Positions 45,968 to 54,808 of a stretch of 64,000 nucleotides of DNA are shown one piece after another. The notes beneath the pieces were generated by a model, which did no database searches, was not told the DNA's origin, and saw only the letters and a list, made by a program, of their open reading frames with translations. The translations under genes and the position numbers were made by a program. The DNA lies in NCBI GenBank assembly GCA_964417925.1, contig CAYQJV010000002.1, positions 1 to 64,000 on the forward strand. Reading direction: 5' to 3'. The DNA is from CAYQJV01 sp964417925 (GTDB taxonomy: Bacteria; Hydrothermota; Tepidihabitantia; B3-TA06; CAYQJV01). Positions within the stretch are counted from its first letter, which is position 1. Each line of letters starts with the position of its first letter.

Positions 45968-46720
45968 ATGAAACTTTCAAAAGGTGTTGTTCTATGTGGT
46001 GGATTGGGCACAAGACTCTATCCTCTGACAAAAGTTACAAATAAACACTTGCTTCCTATCTATGATAAGCCAATGGTGTTCTATCCTTTGATAAAACTTG
46101 TTGAAGCAGGAATAAAGGATATTTTACTTGTTACCGGTGGAAATCATGCTGGAGAATTTTTGAGACTTTTAGGTTCAGGAAAAGAACTTGGTATAAAAAG
46201 ATTGAGATATACTTACCAGGAAGGAGAGAAGGGAATTGCAGATGCTTTATCCTTAGCTGAGGATTTTGCAGAGGGAGAGCCTTTAGTTGTTATTCTTGGA
46301 GATAATATTTTTCAAAGTTCACTTACACCTTATGTGGAAAAGTATAGAAATCAGAAGAAAGGAGCAATGATTCTTTTAAAAGAAGTGCCTGATGCTTATA
46401 GATTTGGAGTAGCTGAGATAAGAAATGGAAAAGTGGTAAGAATAATTGAGAAGCCTAAAAATCCTCCATCAAATCTTGCAGTCACTGGAATATATTTCTA
46501 TGACAATAAAGTTTTTTCCTTTATAAAAAAACTCACGCCTTCTGAAAGAGGAGAGTTGGAAATAACCGATGTTAACAATATGTATATAGAGCTTGGGGAA
46601 TTGGAATACGATATCTTAAAAGGATGGTGGACAGATGCAGGAACCTTTGAATCTTATTATAGGGCCATAACCCTTGTTAGAGAGGAAAGGTTGAGGAATG
46701 GAAAGGTTGTTACTAATTGA
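45968..46720 (+). CDS. glucose-1-phosphate thymidylyltransferase-like sugar nucleotidyltransferase
   Basis: Activates a sugar-1-phosphate for surface glycan synthesis, probably to dTDP-glucose (RmlA-like). The N-terminal GVVLCGGLGTRLYPLTKVTNKHLLP (in parts: LCGGLGTRLYPLT, NKHLLP) binds the nucleotide. LVVILGDNIF, EKP and GWWTDAGTFESY complete the family pattern. At 250 residues it is shorter than classical RmlA (~290), lacking the C-terminal helical extension. No other rml gene is adjacent. The start is leaderless. It overlaps polA by 23 nt. Confidence 0.88.
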   Translation: MKLSKGVVLCGGLGTRLYPLTKVTNKHLLPIYDKPMVFYPLIKLVEAGIKDILLVTGGNHAGEFLRLLGSGKELGIKRLRYTYQEGEKGIADALSLAEDFAEGEPLVVILGDNIFQSSLTPYVEKYRNQKKGAMILLKEVPDAYRFGVAEIRNGKVVRIIEKPKNPPSNLAVTGIYFYDNKVFSFIKKLTPSERGELEITDVNNMYIELGELEYDILKGWWTDAGTFESYYRAITLVREERLRNGKVVTN

Positions 46721-49145
46721 TGGTCATTCTCTTATTTACAGGTCTTACTATGCTTTTATAAGAAATCCTTTAAGAGATCTCAAAGGTAGAAATACATCTG
46801 CAATATTTGGATTTGTAAATACTTTAAGAAAAATAGAAAACGAGTTTAAACCAAGATACATGGGAGTTGTTTTTGATACAGGTAAACCTACATTTAGACA
46901 TAAGGAGTATATTGCATATAAGATTCAAAGACCACAAACCCCAGATGACCTCAAATGGCAGGTACCGGTGATAAAAGATATCGCAGAAGCATGGGGAATA
47001 AGAACCGTAGAGGTAGAAGGATACGAAGCAGATGATGTGCTCGCCACCATCGCCAAAAAACTTGCATCTTCTGATTTTCAAGTGATAGTGGTTTCGGGAG
47101 ATAAGGATTTAATGCAAATTATAGATGATAATATTTTCGTTTACGATTCGTATCGGGATGTTATGTATACAAAGGATAAAGTAAAGGAAAAATTTGGAGT
47201 ACCCCCTGAGAAGGTGGCAGATATTCTTGCACTTGAAGGAGATACAATAGATAATGTACCGGGAGTTCCTGGAGTAGGAGAAAAAAGGGCAAGGGAGATT
47301 ATTGAAAAATACGGAAGTGTAGAGAATGCGTGTAAAAAAGATGAGTTGTGTAAAAGGTATAAAGATGTTGCATTACTTTCAAAAGAACTTGTTAAATTAA
47401 AAACTGAAGTTCCAGTCGAGGTGAAAAAAGAAGATTTTTTAATTAGGAAAAAGAATACAGAACGTCTTGTAGCAATTTACAAAGATTTGAATTTTTCCTC
47501 TTTATTGAAAGATCTTATTAAAGAGAGGAGAATAAAGGTCAGCATAATTAAAGATATAAGCTCTGTTATTACAAATGATTTTTCTTTGTTATTTTTGGAT
47601 AAAGGTGTTTTTGTTTCGGATGGGGAAAATACAGGTTTTATAGAGAAAAACAGTCCGATCTTCAGAGAAGTTATGGAGATAGATAAGATAAAGTATGTTT
47701 TTAACTATAAGGAGATTCTCTCAAAAAATGAAGAGGCTAAAAATATAAAAGGTAAAATATTTGATATTAAAATAGCTGAGTGGGTTCTTGAACCTGATAA
47801 AAAAATATATGAACTTGATGATATGATGATTTATTATACTGGGTCAATTTCTAAAGAACCGGAAACGAGATGTGCAGGTATATACAGAATAGGAAAGATA
47901 CAACAAGAAAAGATAGATGAACTTTCTCTATCTCACATATTCTACGATATAGAAATACCTCTTTCTCCTGTACTTCTTGAAATAGAAAGAAGGGGAGTTA
48001 AAATAGATATCAGCCATTTTAGAAAATTATCAGTAAAATTTTCTGGATTTCTTATAGAACTTGAAAAAAAGATACATGAGCTTGCAGGAATAAGATTTAA
48101 TGTCAATTCTCCCAAGCAATTGGCAGATGTGTTGTTCAATAGGTTAAAAATTCCTCCTAAGAAGAGGACAAAAACAGGCTACTCCACAGATATTGAGGTA
48201 CTGGAAGAACTTGCAGAGGAATATGAAATTGCAAAAAAGATACTTGAATACAGACAATTTGCAAAGATAAAGAGTACCTATCTTGATCCTCTTGTAGAAT
48301 ATGCAGATAGTAATTCAAGGATACATACCACTTTTGACCAAACAGGAACAGCTACTGGCAGACTTTCAACAAAAAATCCAAATTTGCAAAACATTCCCAT
48401 AAAAGGTGAATGGGGAAGGGATGTTAGAAGAGGTTTTATTGCAGAAGAAGGATTTATGCTTATATCAGCGGATTATTCTCAGATAGAACTAAGAATTCTT
48501 GCTCACATTACAGATGATGATGCATTGAAAGAGATATTCTTTTTGGGAAGAGATATACATACTGAAACTGCTGCGAAAATTCTTGGTAAGAAACATGAAG
48601 ATGTAACCAGGGAAGATAGAAGAGTTGCAAAAATGGTTAATTATGGAATTATCTATGGACTCAGTGAACACGGACTTGCCACAGGCCTTAAAATTTCTCA
48701 TCATGAGGCAAGGGAGTTTATAGAGAGATACCTTTCCTTTTTCCCGAAAGTAAAAGAATGGAGGGAAAAAGTGGTTGAGGAGGCCAAAGAGAGGGGATTT
48801 ACCCAAACAATATTTGGTAGAATAAGAAAGATTCCTGGACTTTATTCAAGAAACAGAAGTATACAAGAAGCAGCAAAAAGAGCAGCAATAAATATGCCAG
48901 TTCAAGGCTCTGCTGCAGATATCATTAAAAAAGCCATGATTGAGATAGAAAGGATATTGAAAGAAAGAAAGTTTAAAGGGGGGCTTGTTTTGCAGATTCA
49001 TGACGAACTTCTACTTGAAATAGAAGAAGAGAGAGTTGAAGAAGCAAAGCAGATAGTAAAGGATACAATGGAGAATGTGGTTAAATTGAGAGTTCCTCTT
49101 GAAGTAGATATTGCCTGTGGAAGAAATTGGATGGAGGCACACTGA
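46698..49145 (+). CDS. polA: DNA polymerase I, proofreading-deficient type
   Basis: Repair and Okazaki-fragment polymerase, 815 residues. The 5'-3' exonuclease (residues 1-~285) has LLIDGHSLIYRSYYAF, EGYEADDVLATIA and VVSGDKDLMQ. The middle (~290-430) is a shortened remnant of the 3'-5' exonuclease: the DxE motif and its partners are absent, so it should not proofread, as in Taq polymerase. The polymerase domain has motif A DYSQIELRILAH, motif B RRVAKMVNYGIIYGLSEHG (in parts) and motif C QIHDELL. It starts inside the preceding gene. Confidence 0.95.
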   Translation: MERLLLIDGHSLIYRSYYAFIRNPLRDLKGRNTSAIFGFVNTLRKIENEFKPRYMGVVFDTGKPTFRHKEYIAYKIQRPQTPDDLKWQVPVIKDIAEAWGIRTVEVEGYEADDVLATIAKKLASSDFQVIVVSGDKDLMQIIDDNIFVYDSYRDVMYTKDKVKEKFGVPPEKVADILALEGDTIDNVPGVPGVGEKRAREIIEKYGSVENACKKDELCKRYKDVALLSKELVKLKTEVPVEVKKEDFLIRKKNTERLVAIYKDLNFSSLLKDLIKERRIKVSIIKDISSVITNDFSLLFLDKGVFVSDGENTGFIEKNSPIFREVMEIDKIKYVFNYKEILSKNEEAKNIKGKIFDIKIAEWVLEPDKKIYELDDMMIYYTGSISKEPETRCAGIYRIGKIQQEKIDELSLSHIFYDIEIPLSPVLLEIERRGVKIDISHFRKLSVKFSGFLIELEKKIHELAGIRFNVNSPKQLADVLFNRLKIPPKKRTKTGYSTDIEVLEELAEEYEIAKKILEYRQFAKIKSTYLDPLVEYADSNSRIHTTFDQTGTATGRLSTKNPNLQNIPIKGEWGRDVRRGFIAEEGFMLISADYSQIELRILAHITDDDALKEIFFLGRDIHTETAAKILGKKHEDVTREDRRVAKMVNYGIIYGLSEHGLATGLKISHHEAREFIERYLSFFPKVKEWREKVVEEAKERGFTQTIFGRIRKIPGLYSRNRSIQEAAKRAAINMPVQGSAADIIKKAMIEIERILKERKFKGGLVLQIHDELLLEIEEERVEEAKQIVKDTMENVVKLRVPLEVDIACGRNWMEAH

Positions 49146-49167
49146 AGGTATGAAAAAGGAGGGTGAA

Positions 49168-49941
49168 ATGGATGAAAAAAGATATCCAAGATTAACTGTA
49201 GATGCAATAATAGAGTATAAAGGTGGAATTGTATTAGTAAGAAGGAAAAACCCTCCCCATGGATGGGCGTTGCCAGGAGGATTTGTAGAGTACGGAGAGA
49301 CGGTAGAACAAGCCGTGTTAAGGGAAGCAGAGGAAGAAACAGGATTAAAAATTAAGGAGATAAAACAGTTCAGAGTATATTCTGATCCGAATAGGGATCC
49401 CAGGGGGCATACGGTGACAGTGGTGTTCGTTGGAAGTGGAGAGGGGGAGCTTAAAGCCAGTACCGATGCAGAAGATGTAAAAGTTTTTAAGAGAAATGAA
49501 TTACCTCCTGATATTGTTTTTGACCACAGAAAGATTCTTGAAGATTATTTTGGAGAAGAGTATACTGAAGAACATGCAAAAAAAGGATTGGATGAGCCGT
49601 TACCTCTGATTAAGTGTTTTCCAAACCAGTTTAGAGAAATAGATTATAAAATTACCATAGAGATACCTGAATATACTTCAGTATGTCCTAAAACAGGGTT
49701 TCCTGATTATGGTAAGATAACAATAGAGTATATTCCTGGTGAGTACTGTGTAGAACTCAAATCTATGAAGTTTTACATCTTGGGATACAGGAATCTTGGA
49801 ATTTTTTACGAGAATGCAGTGAATAGGATTCTTGAAGATTTTGTGAAAGCAGTAAAACCTAAATGGGTGAAGATTAAAGGAGAGTTCAATCCAAGGGGAG
49901 GGATGTATACAAAGGTTGAACGTGAATACAGAAAAAAGTAA
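49168..49941 (+). CDS. queF: Nudix hydrolase - QueF (preQ0 reductase) fusion
   Basis: One 257-residue frame joins two enzymes. Residues 1-~130 are a Nudix domain with the box GGFVEYGETVEQAVLREAEE then ETGL (38-60), matching Gx5Ex7REUxEExGU. Residues ~148-255 are unimodal QueF, which reduces preQ0 to preQ1 with NADPH. The catalytic Cys is C173 in TSVCPKTG, the partner Asp is D180 in FPDYG, the QueF motif is ELKSMK (196-201), and YRNLGIFYE and GEFNPRGG follow. The frame has no internal stop. I start at the ATG at 49168 because aaggaggg lies 4 nt upstream; upstream in-frame starts lie in or near polA. The YhhQ transporter gene overlaps its end. Confidence 0.92.
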   Translation: MDEKRYPRLTVDAIIEYKGGIVLVRRKNPPHGWALPGGFVEYGETVEQAVLREAEEETGLKIKEIKQFRVYSDPNRDPRGHTVTVVFVGSGEGELKASTDAEDVKVFKRNELPPDIVFDHRKILEDYFGEEYTEEHAKKGLDEPLPLIKCFPNQFREIDYKITIEIPEYTSVCPKTGFPDYGKITIEYIPGEYCVELKSMKFYILGYRNLGIFYENAVNRILEDFVKAVKPKWVKIKGEFNPRGGMYTKVEREYRKK

Positions 49942-50614
49942 ACCGCTTACTCCACTGTTTTTTCTTTTTACATCTATCTTTATTTCTTGTCTTGTTGTTT
50001 CTAACATAATTGCTGTTAAACTGGTAAAGATATTTACTCTTGTGCTTCCCGCAGCAATAATTGTGTTTCCGATTACCTATATTTTTGGTGATGTTCTTAC
50101 AGAAGTATATGGATATCGCAGAGCAAGGCTTGTAATATGGCTTGGATTTTTTTCTAATCTTTTGGTCGTAATTTTTATAAAACTTGGAGAGTGGCTTCCT
50201 TCTGCTCCTTTTTGGAAATTCCAAGACTCTTATACGAGAATTCTTGGATACACACCGAGGCTACTGGTTGCTTCCTTTTCTGCATATCTTATAGGAGAAT
50301 TTTTGAATTCCTTTGTTCTTTCAAAAATAAAAATTTTAACAAAAGGGAGATTCTTATGGATAAGAACCATAGGCTCCACTGTTGTGGGACAACTTGCAGA
50401 TTCAACAGTGTTTATTACCATTGCGTTTGTGGGAGAAGTACAGTTACCAGTTCTTTTTAGAATAATCGTAACTCAGTGGATGTTCAAAGTGGTATATGAA
50501 GCTATTGCGACTCCCTTTACCTACACAGTGGTTGGTTTTCTGAAGAAAAAAGAAAAAATGGATGTATACGATTACAATACAAATTTCAATCCTCTAAGGA
50601 TTTTTGAAATATGA
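49916..50614 (+). CDS. yhhQ: queuosine precursor transporter (YhhQ/VUT family)
   Basis: A 232-residue inner-membrane protein with about six hydrophobic helices (for example FFLFTSIFISCLVVSNIIAV, LVLPAAIIVFPITYIFGDVL). The family marker FPITYIFGDVLTEVYGYRRAR (in parts: FGDVLTEVYGY) is present. YhhQ imports preQ0/preQ1. The gene overlaps the 3' end of the Nudix-QueF gene by 26 nt, so precursor import and reduction are co-expressed. With queA and tgt at 26.7-28.8 kb this builds queuosine from salvaged base. Confidence 0.92.
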   Translation: MNVNTEKSKPLTPLFFLFTSIFISCLVVSNIIAVKLVKIFTLVLPAAIIVFPITYIFGDVLTEVYGYRRARLVIWLGFFSNLLVVIFIKLGEWLPSAPFWKFQDSYTRILGYTPRLLVASFSAYLIGEFLNSFVLSKIKILTKGRFLWIRTIGSTVVGQLADSTVFITIAFVGEVQLPVLFRIIVTQWMFKVVYEAIATPFTYTVVGFLKKKEKMDVYDYNTNFNPLRIFEI

Positions 50615-50653
50615 GGATTAAACTTTTTAAAAAATGATGGGTCTAAATAAAAA

Positions 50654-51190
50654 ATGGATGAAGCAGAACTTATAAGGAGGATTAAAAATGGTGAAATTGA
50701 ACTTTTCAATGGAATCGTTGAAAAATATAGACAAAAATTGTATTCAGTTGCGTGGAGAATTCTTAGAAGTAGAGAGGATGCAGAAGATGTATTACAGGAA
50801 GCCTTTATTAAAGCATTTAAAAGTATTAAAGATTTTAGAGAAGAATCTTCTCTTTCAACATGGTTATATAGGATTGTGGTGAACATGAGTATTGATTTTT
50901 CTACGCGCAAAAAAAGGTTTAAGATTGTAGAATTACACGAAAATATTGAAGCAATGGATAATCCTGAAAGGAGCTTTAAAATAAAAAATTTAAGAGAAGA
51001 CATTAACAAAGCTATACTTTCACTTCCGGAGAGGCAAAGGGCAGTATTTACCTTGAGATTTTATGAGCATATGAAATTTTCGGATATTTCTGAAATACTT
51101 GGAGTTTCAGAAGGAGCAGTTAAGGCGCAATATCATCATGCAATAAATAAATTAAGAAGTGCTTTAAAGGGGTGGTTACATGAATTGTAA
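50654..51190 (+). CDS. ECF-type RNA polymerase sigma factor (RpoE-like)
   Basis: A 178-residue two-domain sigma factor. Region 2 contains YRQKLYSVAWRILRSREDAEDVLQEAFIKAFK (in parts: AWRILRSREDAEDVLQEAF) and STWLYRIVVN. Region 4 contains LPERQRAVFTLRFYEHMKFSDISEILG (in parts: LPERQRAVFTLRF) and VSEGAVKAQYHHA. It overlaps the start of a zinc-finger anti-sigma gene, the normal pairing for envelope-stress regulation. The whole four-gene set to 53008 is probably its regulon core. Confidence 0.92.
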   Translation: MDEAELIRRIKNGEIELFNGIVEKYRQKLYSVAWRILRSREDAEDVLQEAFIKAFKSIKDFREESSLSTWLYRIVVNMSIDFSTRKKRFKIVELHENIEAMDNPERSFKIKNLREDINKAILSLPERQRAVFTLRFYEHMKFSDISEILGVSEGAVKAQYHHAINKLRSALKGWLHEL

Positions 51191-51659
51191 GTATGTTAAA
51201 AAGAAATTAATAAATTTTATTGAAAATGAAATTTCTGCAGAGGAAAAGAAAGCAATAAGAGAACATCTTGACGAATGTAAAGAATGCAGAAAAGAATACT
51301 ATGAAATTCTTGCTTTATTTGAACTGTTAGAAAAGGATGAAGTGGATATGCCTGAGAAAATTCTTGTTCCATTTGTAAAACAGAGAGAAAAGAAATGGTG
51401 GATTCCTGCTTTTGTTTCTGGGGTGATAGTAGCACTTGCAATTTTTTTCGTTATTATTACACAGTATTCAGGATATACTACTTCAAATTTTAAAAAAGAT
51501 GAACTTTTAACGTATCTTGAGGAGATAGGGATTGGGGAAAAAGAAATAGAAGAAATGGAAAAATATACCGAAGGAGATGTATACGAGGAATTTTATGAAA
51601 TTGTAAAGGATAAAGAGTTAATCGAGGAGTTTTTCAGCAAATTTAAAAAAGGAGGTTGA
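51180..51659 (+). CDS. zinc-finger (ZAS) anti-sigma factor
   Basis: A 159-residue membrane anti-sigma factor. The cytosolic N-terminus has the ZAS motif H-x3-C-x2-C in REHLDECKECRK. One membrane helix (residues ~76-96, WIPAFVSGVIVALAIFFVII) follows, then a periplasmic acidic tail. It should hold the upstream ECF sigma factor inactive until an envelope signal arrives. The start overlaps the sigma gene by 11 nt. Confidence 0.88.
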   Translation: MNCKYVKKKLINFIENEISAEEKKAIREHLDECKECRKEYYEILALFELLEKDEVDMPEKILVPFVKQREKKWWIPAFVSGVIVALAIFFVIITQYSGYTTSNFKKDELLTYLEEIGIGEKEIEEMEKYTEGDVYEEFYEIVKDKELIEEFFSKFKKGG

Positions 51660-51662
51660 AAT

Positions 51663-52109
51663 ATGAGAATAACATTTATGTTTTTTGCATTTTTGAATTT
51701 AATATTAGCTTTACCTTCTGACAAAGCGCAACGATTGGTAGAAACAGTGAAATTATGGAGGTTGCAAGAAGAACTTTCTCTTTCAGAGGAAAAAGCTCCT
51801 GTTGTGTTTCGTTTGGTTAAACAAAAGGATAGTTTAAGGTTTGAACTAATAAGAAAGAAAAAAGAAAAATATATTGAACTTAGAAAGTTGCTTGAAGAAA
51901 ATGCCTCTGGAGATAAAATAAAGAAAAAAATAAAGGAGGTGAGAGAGGTAGAGAAAAAATACAAAAAAGAAATGGATGAGATAGAGGATAAAATAGAAAA
52001 GGTGTTAACCCCTGAACAATATGCCCGTTATCTCCTTTTCATAGAAAGATTTGAAAGGGAGATGCGGGAAATATTAAAAACCATAAAAGAAAAAAGGAGG
52101 AAAAAATGA
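51663..52109 (+). CDS. Spy/CpxP-like periplasmic helical protein
   Basis: A 148-residue exported protein: signal peptide (FMFFAFLNLILALP) then a charged helical hairpin or coiled coil of ~120 residues (KIKKKIKEVREVEKKYKKEM, LTPEQYARYLLF). The LTPEQ motif and helical make-up resemble Spy/CpxP-type envelope chaperones or sensors that accompany ECF sigma operons. It overlaps the following lipoprotein gene by 4 nt. The family match is by layout, not certain. Confidence 0.65.
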   Translation: MRITFMFFAFLNLILALPSDKAQRLVETVKLWRLQEELSLSEEKAPVVFRLVKQKDSLRFELIRKKKEKYIELRKLLEENASGDKIKKKIKEVREVEKKYKKEMDEIEDKIEKVLTPEQYARYLLFIERFEREMREILKTIKEKRRKK

Positions 52110-53008
52110 AAAAATATATGGTGTTTGTTTTACTGCCTTTATTGTTTTTCGTTTTCTGCGGAAGAGGAGAGGATGATAGAGCAATCCTTGAAGATCTCCT
52201 TGAGAGTTCATTCTTTGCATCGGATCTTGTAATGGGAGGATTGGATGATGAAACTGTAAATCCATATAGAGTTATGTTTCTGCAGGATACCTTTCCTGAG
52301 ATAAAATGGGCAAGAAAGATCGATAGTATTAAGAGACACTGGGAAATAGATATAATAGGAGACTCTGCCTATGCCGTGGTAGATGCTGAGTATATCATTG
52401 GGAATCTTTACGTAAAAGATCTTAATGATTCCCTTTGGGAAAAACCAATAAGCGATACTGCACATAGAGAAATTATATTTAAAAAGATAGATGGAAGATG
52501 GAGATTCTATGCAATAACTCCTATTGAGGTGTGGACAAAAGAAAAGAAAGATTACATTAAAATAGAGAAGATAGAAATAACTGCAAAACCTTCGGGAAAC
52601 CATTTTGAGATAAGTTCTCCTACACACTTCTATACAAGGGATTCTATTTTCTGGTTTGAACCAGGAGATACAGTACATGTAAAGGTTACAGTTGTAGTGT
52701 CAGAAGGTGATTCTTGTTGGGCATTTTTACACCATGGAAGAGGATACAGAAGAGGAGTGGGAAAACACCATAGAGAACCATTTTACAGGACTTCTGTTGA
52801 AGGTAATACTTATGTATTTGAAAGAGATTGGTATATCTCAGATGATGTGGAAACCTATGAAAGACCGGTTGTGAGGCACGGTGCTGTGGATATCCTTGCT
52901 GGTTCAACTCTATACGGAGATTCTACTTATTCTTATATTGCTCATGCCTATGCAATGCCTTATATAATACGTAGAGCAGACGAAGAACTTACTGAAGATA
53001 AAGAATAA
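52106..53008 (+). CDS. hypothetical lipoprotein of the ECF sigma operon
   Basis: A 300-residue lipoprotein. The lipobox is LLFFVFC (Cys near residue 18). Residues ~25-145 (AILEDLLESS, DTFPEIKWARKIDSIKRHWE in parts, DGRWRFYAITPIEVW) resemble an NTF2/SnoaL-like sheet with a DGRWR strand. The C-terminal half is beta-rich with WFEPGDTVHVKVTVVV. I do not recognise the family. As the last gene of the sigma/anti-sigma operon it is probably an envelope-stress effector or sensor; a hairpin follows it. Confidence 0.65.
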   Translation: MKKYMVFVLLPLLFFVFCGRGEDDRAILEDLLESSFFASDLVMGGLDDETVNPYRVMFLQDTFPEIKWARKIDSIKRHWEIDIIGDSAYAVVDAEYIIGNLYVKDLNDSLWEKPISDTAHREIIFKKIDGRWRFYAITPIEVWTKEKKDYIKIEKIEITAKPSGNHFEISSPTHFYTRDSIFWFEPGDTVHVKVTVVVSEGDSCWAFLHHGRGYRRGVGKHHREPFYRTSVEGNTYVFERDWYISDDVETYERPVVRHGAVDILAGSTLYGDSTYSYIAHAYAMPYIIRRADEELTEDKE

Positions 53009-53018
53009 TATAAAGATG

Positions 53019-53041
53019 AAGGGGGGATTTTATCCCCCCTT
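53019..53041 (+). terminator. terminator-like hairpin after ECF operon
   Basis: A perfect 10-bp stem AAGGGGGGAT/ATCCCCCCTT with a TTT loop, 11 nt after the lipoprotein stop. No U-run follows (ctacc), so it may block RNA decay or act with a factor rather than terminate alone. Confidence 0.5.
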
Positions 53042-53084
53042 CTACCTTGTGTGAAATAAATTCTCCTGAATAACATATTTTAAT

Positions 53085-53112
53085 TTGACAAAAAGAGTTT
53101 TATAAGTAAAAT
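53085..53112 (+). promoter_or_regulatory. promoter of rpsT
   Basis: TTGACA (53085-53090) and TAAAAT (53107-53112), spacer 16 bp; ~40-nt leader with an aaaggaggt Shine-Dalgarno sequence. Confidence 0.7.
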
Positions 53113-53153
53113 AAAATTAAAAAATTTTAATCTCGAATTGAAAAAGGAGGTAT

Positions 53154-53420
53154 ATGGCAAAGAAATCATTAAGTGTTAAAAAAAACATAAGGCAATCAGA
53201 GAAAAGGAGAAGGATTAATAAAGCTAAAAAAAGTAGGCTTAAAACAATGATAAAAAAGTTCATTGCTGCAGATGAAAAAACAAGAGAGAAAATGTATCCT
53301 GAAATTCAGAGTTTGATAGACAAGGCAGCAAAGGATAATTTAATACATAAAAATAAGGCTGCAAGATTGAAGTCAAAACTTTCAAAACTCCTTCAGGGGA
53401 ATAAAGTAAAAGCAGCTTGA
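53154..53420 (+). CDS. rpsT: 30S ribosomal protein S20
   Basis: An 88-residue, lysine/arginine-rich helical ribosomal protein. KKNIRQSEKRRRINKAKKSR near the start, then a helix leading to AAKDNLIHKNKAARLKSKLS, which is the S20 signature (LIHKNKAARxKSRL). It binds 16S rRNA near its 5' end. It is monocistronic, with its own promoter and an excellent Shine-Dalgarno sequence; ATG 53154. Confidence 0.95.
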   Translation: MAKKSLSVKKNIRQSEKRRRINKAKKSRLKTMIKKFIAADEKTREKMYPEIQSLIDKAAKDNLIHKNKAARLKSKLSKLLQGNKVKAA

Positions 53421-53444
53421 AATTTCAAAAATATTACATTTAAC

Positions 53445-53472
53445 TTGACATAGAAATATTTATTTTTATACT
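53445..53472 (+). promoter_or_regulatory. promoter of cmk-plsC-rpsA
   Basis: TTGACA (53445-53450) and TATACT (53467-53472), spacer 16 bp, about 50 nt before cmk. Confidence 0.65.
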
Positions 53473-53525
53473 TAACTTAATATGAAAATTTTTCTAAAAA
53501 TAAAAAAGGAGGTAAATATTGATAG

Positions 53526-54203
53526 ATGAGATTTGTAATAGCTATTGATGGAACGTCTTCTTCAGGTAAGACTACTACAGCAAAACTTTTAGCAAAAAGA
53601 TTAAAAATTAAATATATAGATACAGGGGCAATGTACCGGTGTGTTACTTTAGATTTGTTGAAAAATAATATACCCCTTGATAATGATGATGTAATAAAAG
53701 AAAGACTTAAAAATATAGATATTCACTTTGATTTTTCATCATCTTGCAATACAAGGGTATTTTTGAATGGTGAAGATGTAACAGAGGAAATAAGAACCCC
53801 TCAAGTTGATAAATTTGTATCTGTGGTTTCTGAGAAGTCTTTTGTTAGAAAAGTGCTGGTAGAAATGCAGAGAAAAATGGCCGAAGATGAAGTAGTGGTA
53901 TGTGAAGGTAGAGACATTGGTACTGTGGTTTTTCCTGACGCTGATCTTAAGATATTTATGATTGCAGATATAGAGGAAAGAGCAAAAAGAAGATACAAAG
54001 AGTTGAAAGAAAAAGGTATAGAGGTTTCCTTAGAGGAAGTGAAAAAGAATTTACAGGAGAGAGATAGAATAGATAGTAGCAGAAAGTGTTCCCCTTTGAA
54101 AAAAGCCGAGGATGCCTTTCTTTTGGATACTACATACCTTACTATACAAGAGCAAGTTGAGATTATAGAAAATCTTATACGAAAGAAAATGCAGGAGAGA
54201 TGA
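53526..54203 (+). CDS. cmk: cytidylate kinase
   Basis: Phosphorylates CMP and dCMP. The P-loop is GTSSSGKTTTAK (GxSxSGKxT form), followed by YIDTGAMYRCVT, the CMP-binding EIRTPQVDKFVS, VCEGRDIGTVVFPDADLK (in parts) and RDRIDSSRKCSPL. 225 residues is standard. Shine-Dalgarno aaaggaggt lies 11 nt before the ATG. It overlaps plsC by 4 nt; cmk upstream of rpsA is a widely conserved order. Confidence 0.95.
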   Translation: MRFVIAIDGTSSSGKTTTAKLLAKRLKIKYIDTGAMYRCVTLDLLKNNIPLDNDDVIKERLKNIDIHFDFSSSCNTRVFLNGEDVTEEIRTPQVDKFVSVVSEKSFVRKVLVEMQRKMAEDEVVVCEGRDIGTVVFPDADLKIFMIADIEERAKRRYKELKEKGIEVSLEEVKKNLQERDRIDSSRKCSPLKKAEDAFLLDTTYLTIQEQVEIIENLIRKKMQER

Positions 54204-54802
54204 AGTGGAGATGGCTTATAAGTTGGCATCTTACATATCCTCTTGTAAAATGTTTATTTCATCTCAAAGTAGAAGGGAGGGAAAATATTCCTGAAAAAGG
54301 TGCAATAATAATTGCTCCAAACCATCTTTCCAATCTTGATCCTCCGATGGTGGGTTATGCTGCAAAGAGAGAACTTTTCTATCTGGCAAAGGAAGGACTG
54401 TTTGTAGTTTCAAAGCCTTTTGAATGGCTTATAAGAACTTTTAATGCAATTCCTATAAAAAGAGAAGGATTTGATATAAAAGTTTTTAGAGAGGTTGACA
54501 GATTAATAAAAAGAGGGCAGGCAATAGTTATTTTTCCAGAAGGAACAAGGAGTAAGTCAGGTCAACTTTTACCTTTTAAACCTGGTGTAGGTATGATCGC
54601 TGCAAGGTATGGAATACCTGTAGTGCCATGTTATATTGAAAATACGAATAAACCCATATGGAAGATCTTAACGGGTAAGAATCCTATTATAATAAAATTT
54701 GGCAAGCCCATAGAATGTGATAAAAAAAAGGATAAAAATTATTATGAATATATTACCAAATTAATAGAAAGTGAAGTAAAAAAACTAAAAGAAAGGAGGT
54801 AA
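54200..54802 (+). CDS. plsC: 1-acyl-sn-glycerol-3-phosphate acyltransferase
   Basis: Makes phosphatidic acid at the inner membrane. The acyltransferase motifs are NHLSNLDPP (H-x4-D), then IRTFNAIPIKREG, VIFPEGTRSKSG and the GIPVVPCYIENTN strand. 200 residues with a hydrophobic N-terminus (WRWLISWHLTYPLVKCLFHL). Start overlaps cmk (ATGA). cmk-plsC-rpsA is a common bacterial cluster. Confidence 0.93.
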   Translation: MKWRWLISWHLTYPLVKCLFHLKVEGRENIPEKGAIIIAPNHLSNLDPPMVGYAAKRELFYLAKEGLFVVSKPFEWLIRTFNAIPIKREGFDIKVFREVDRLIKRGQAIVIFPEGTRSKSGQLLPFKPGVGMIAARYGIPVVPCYIENTNKPIWKILTGKNPIIIKFGKPIECDKKKDKNYYEYITKLIESEVKKLKERR

Positions 54803-54808
54803 AAGGGA

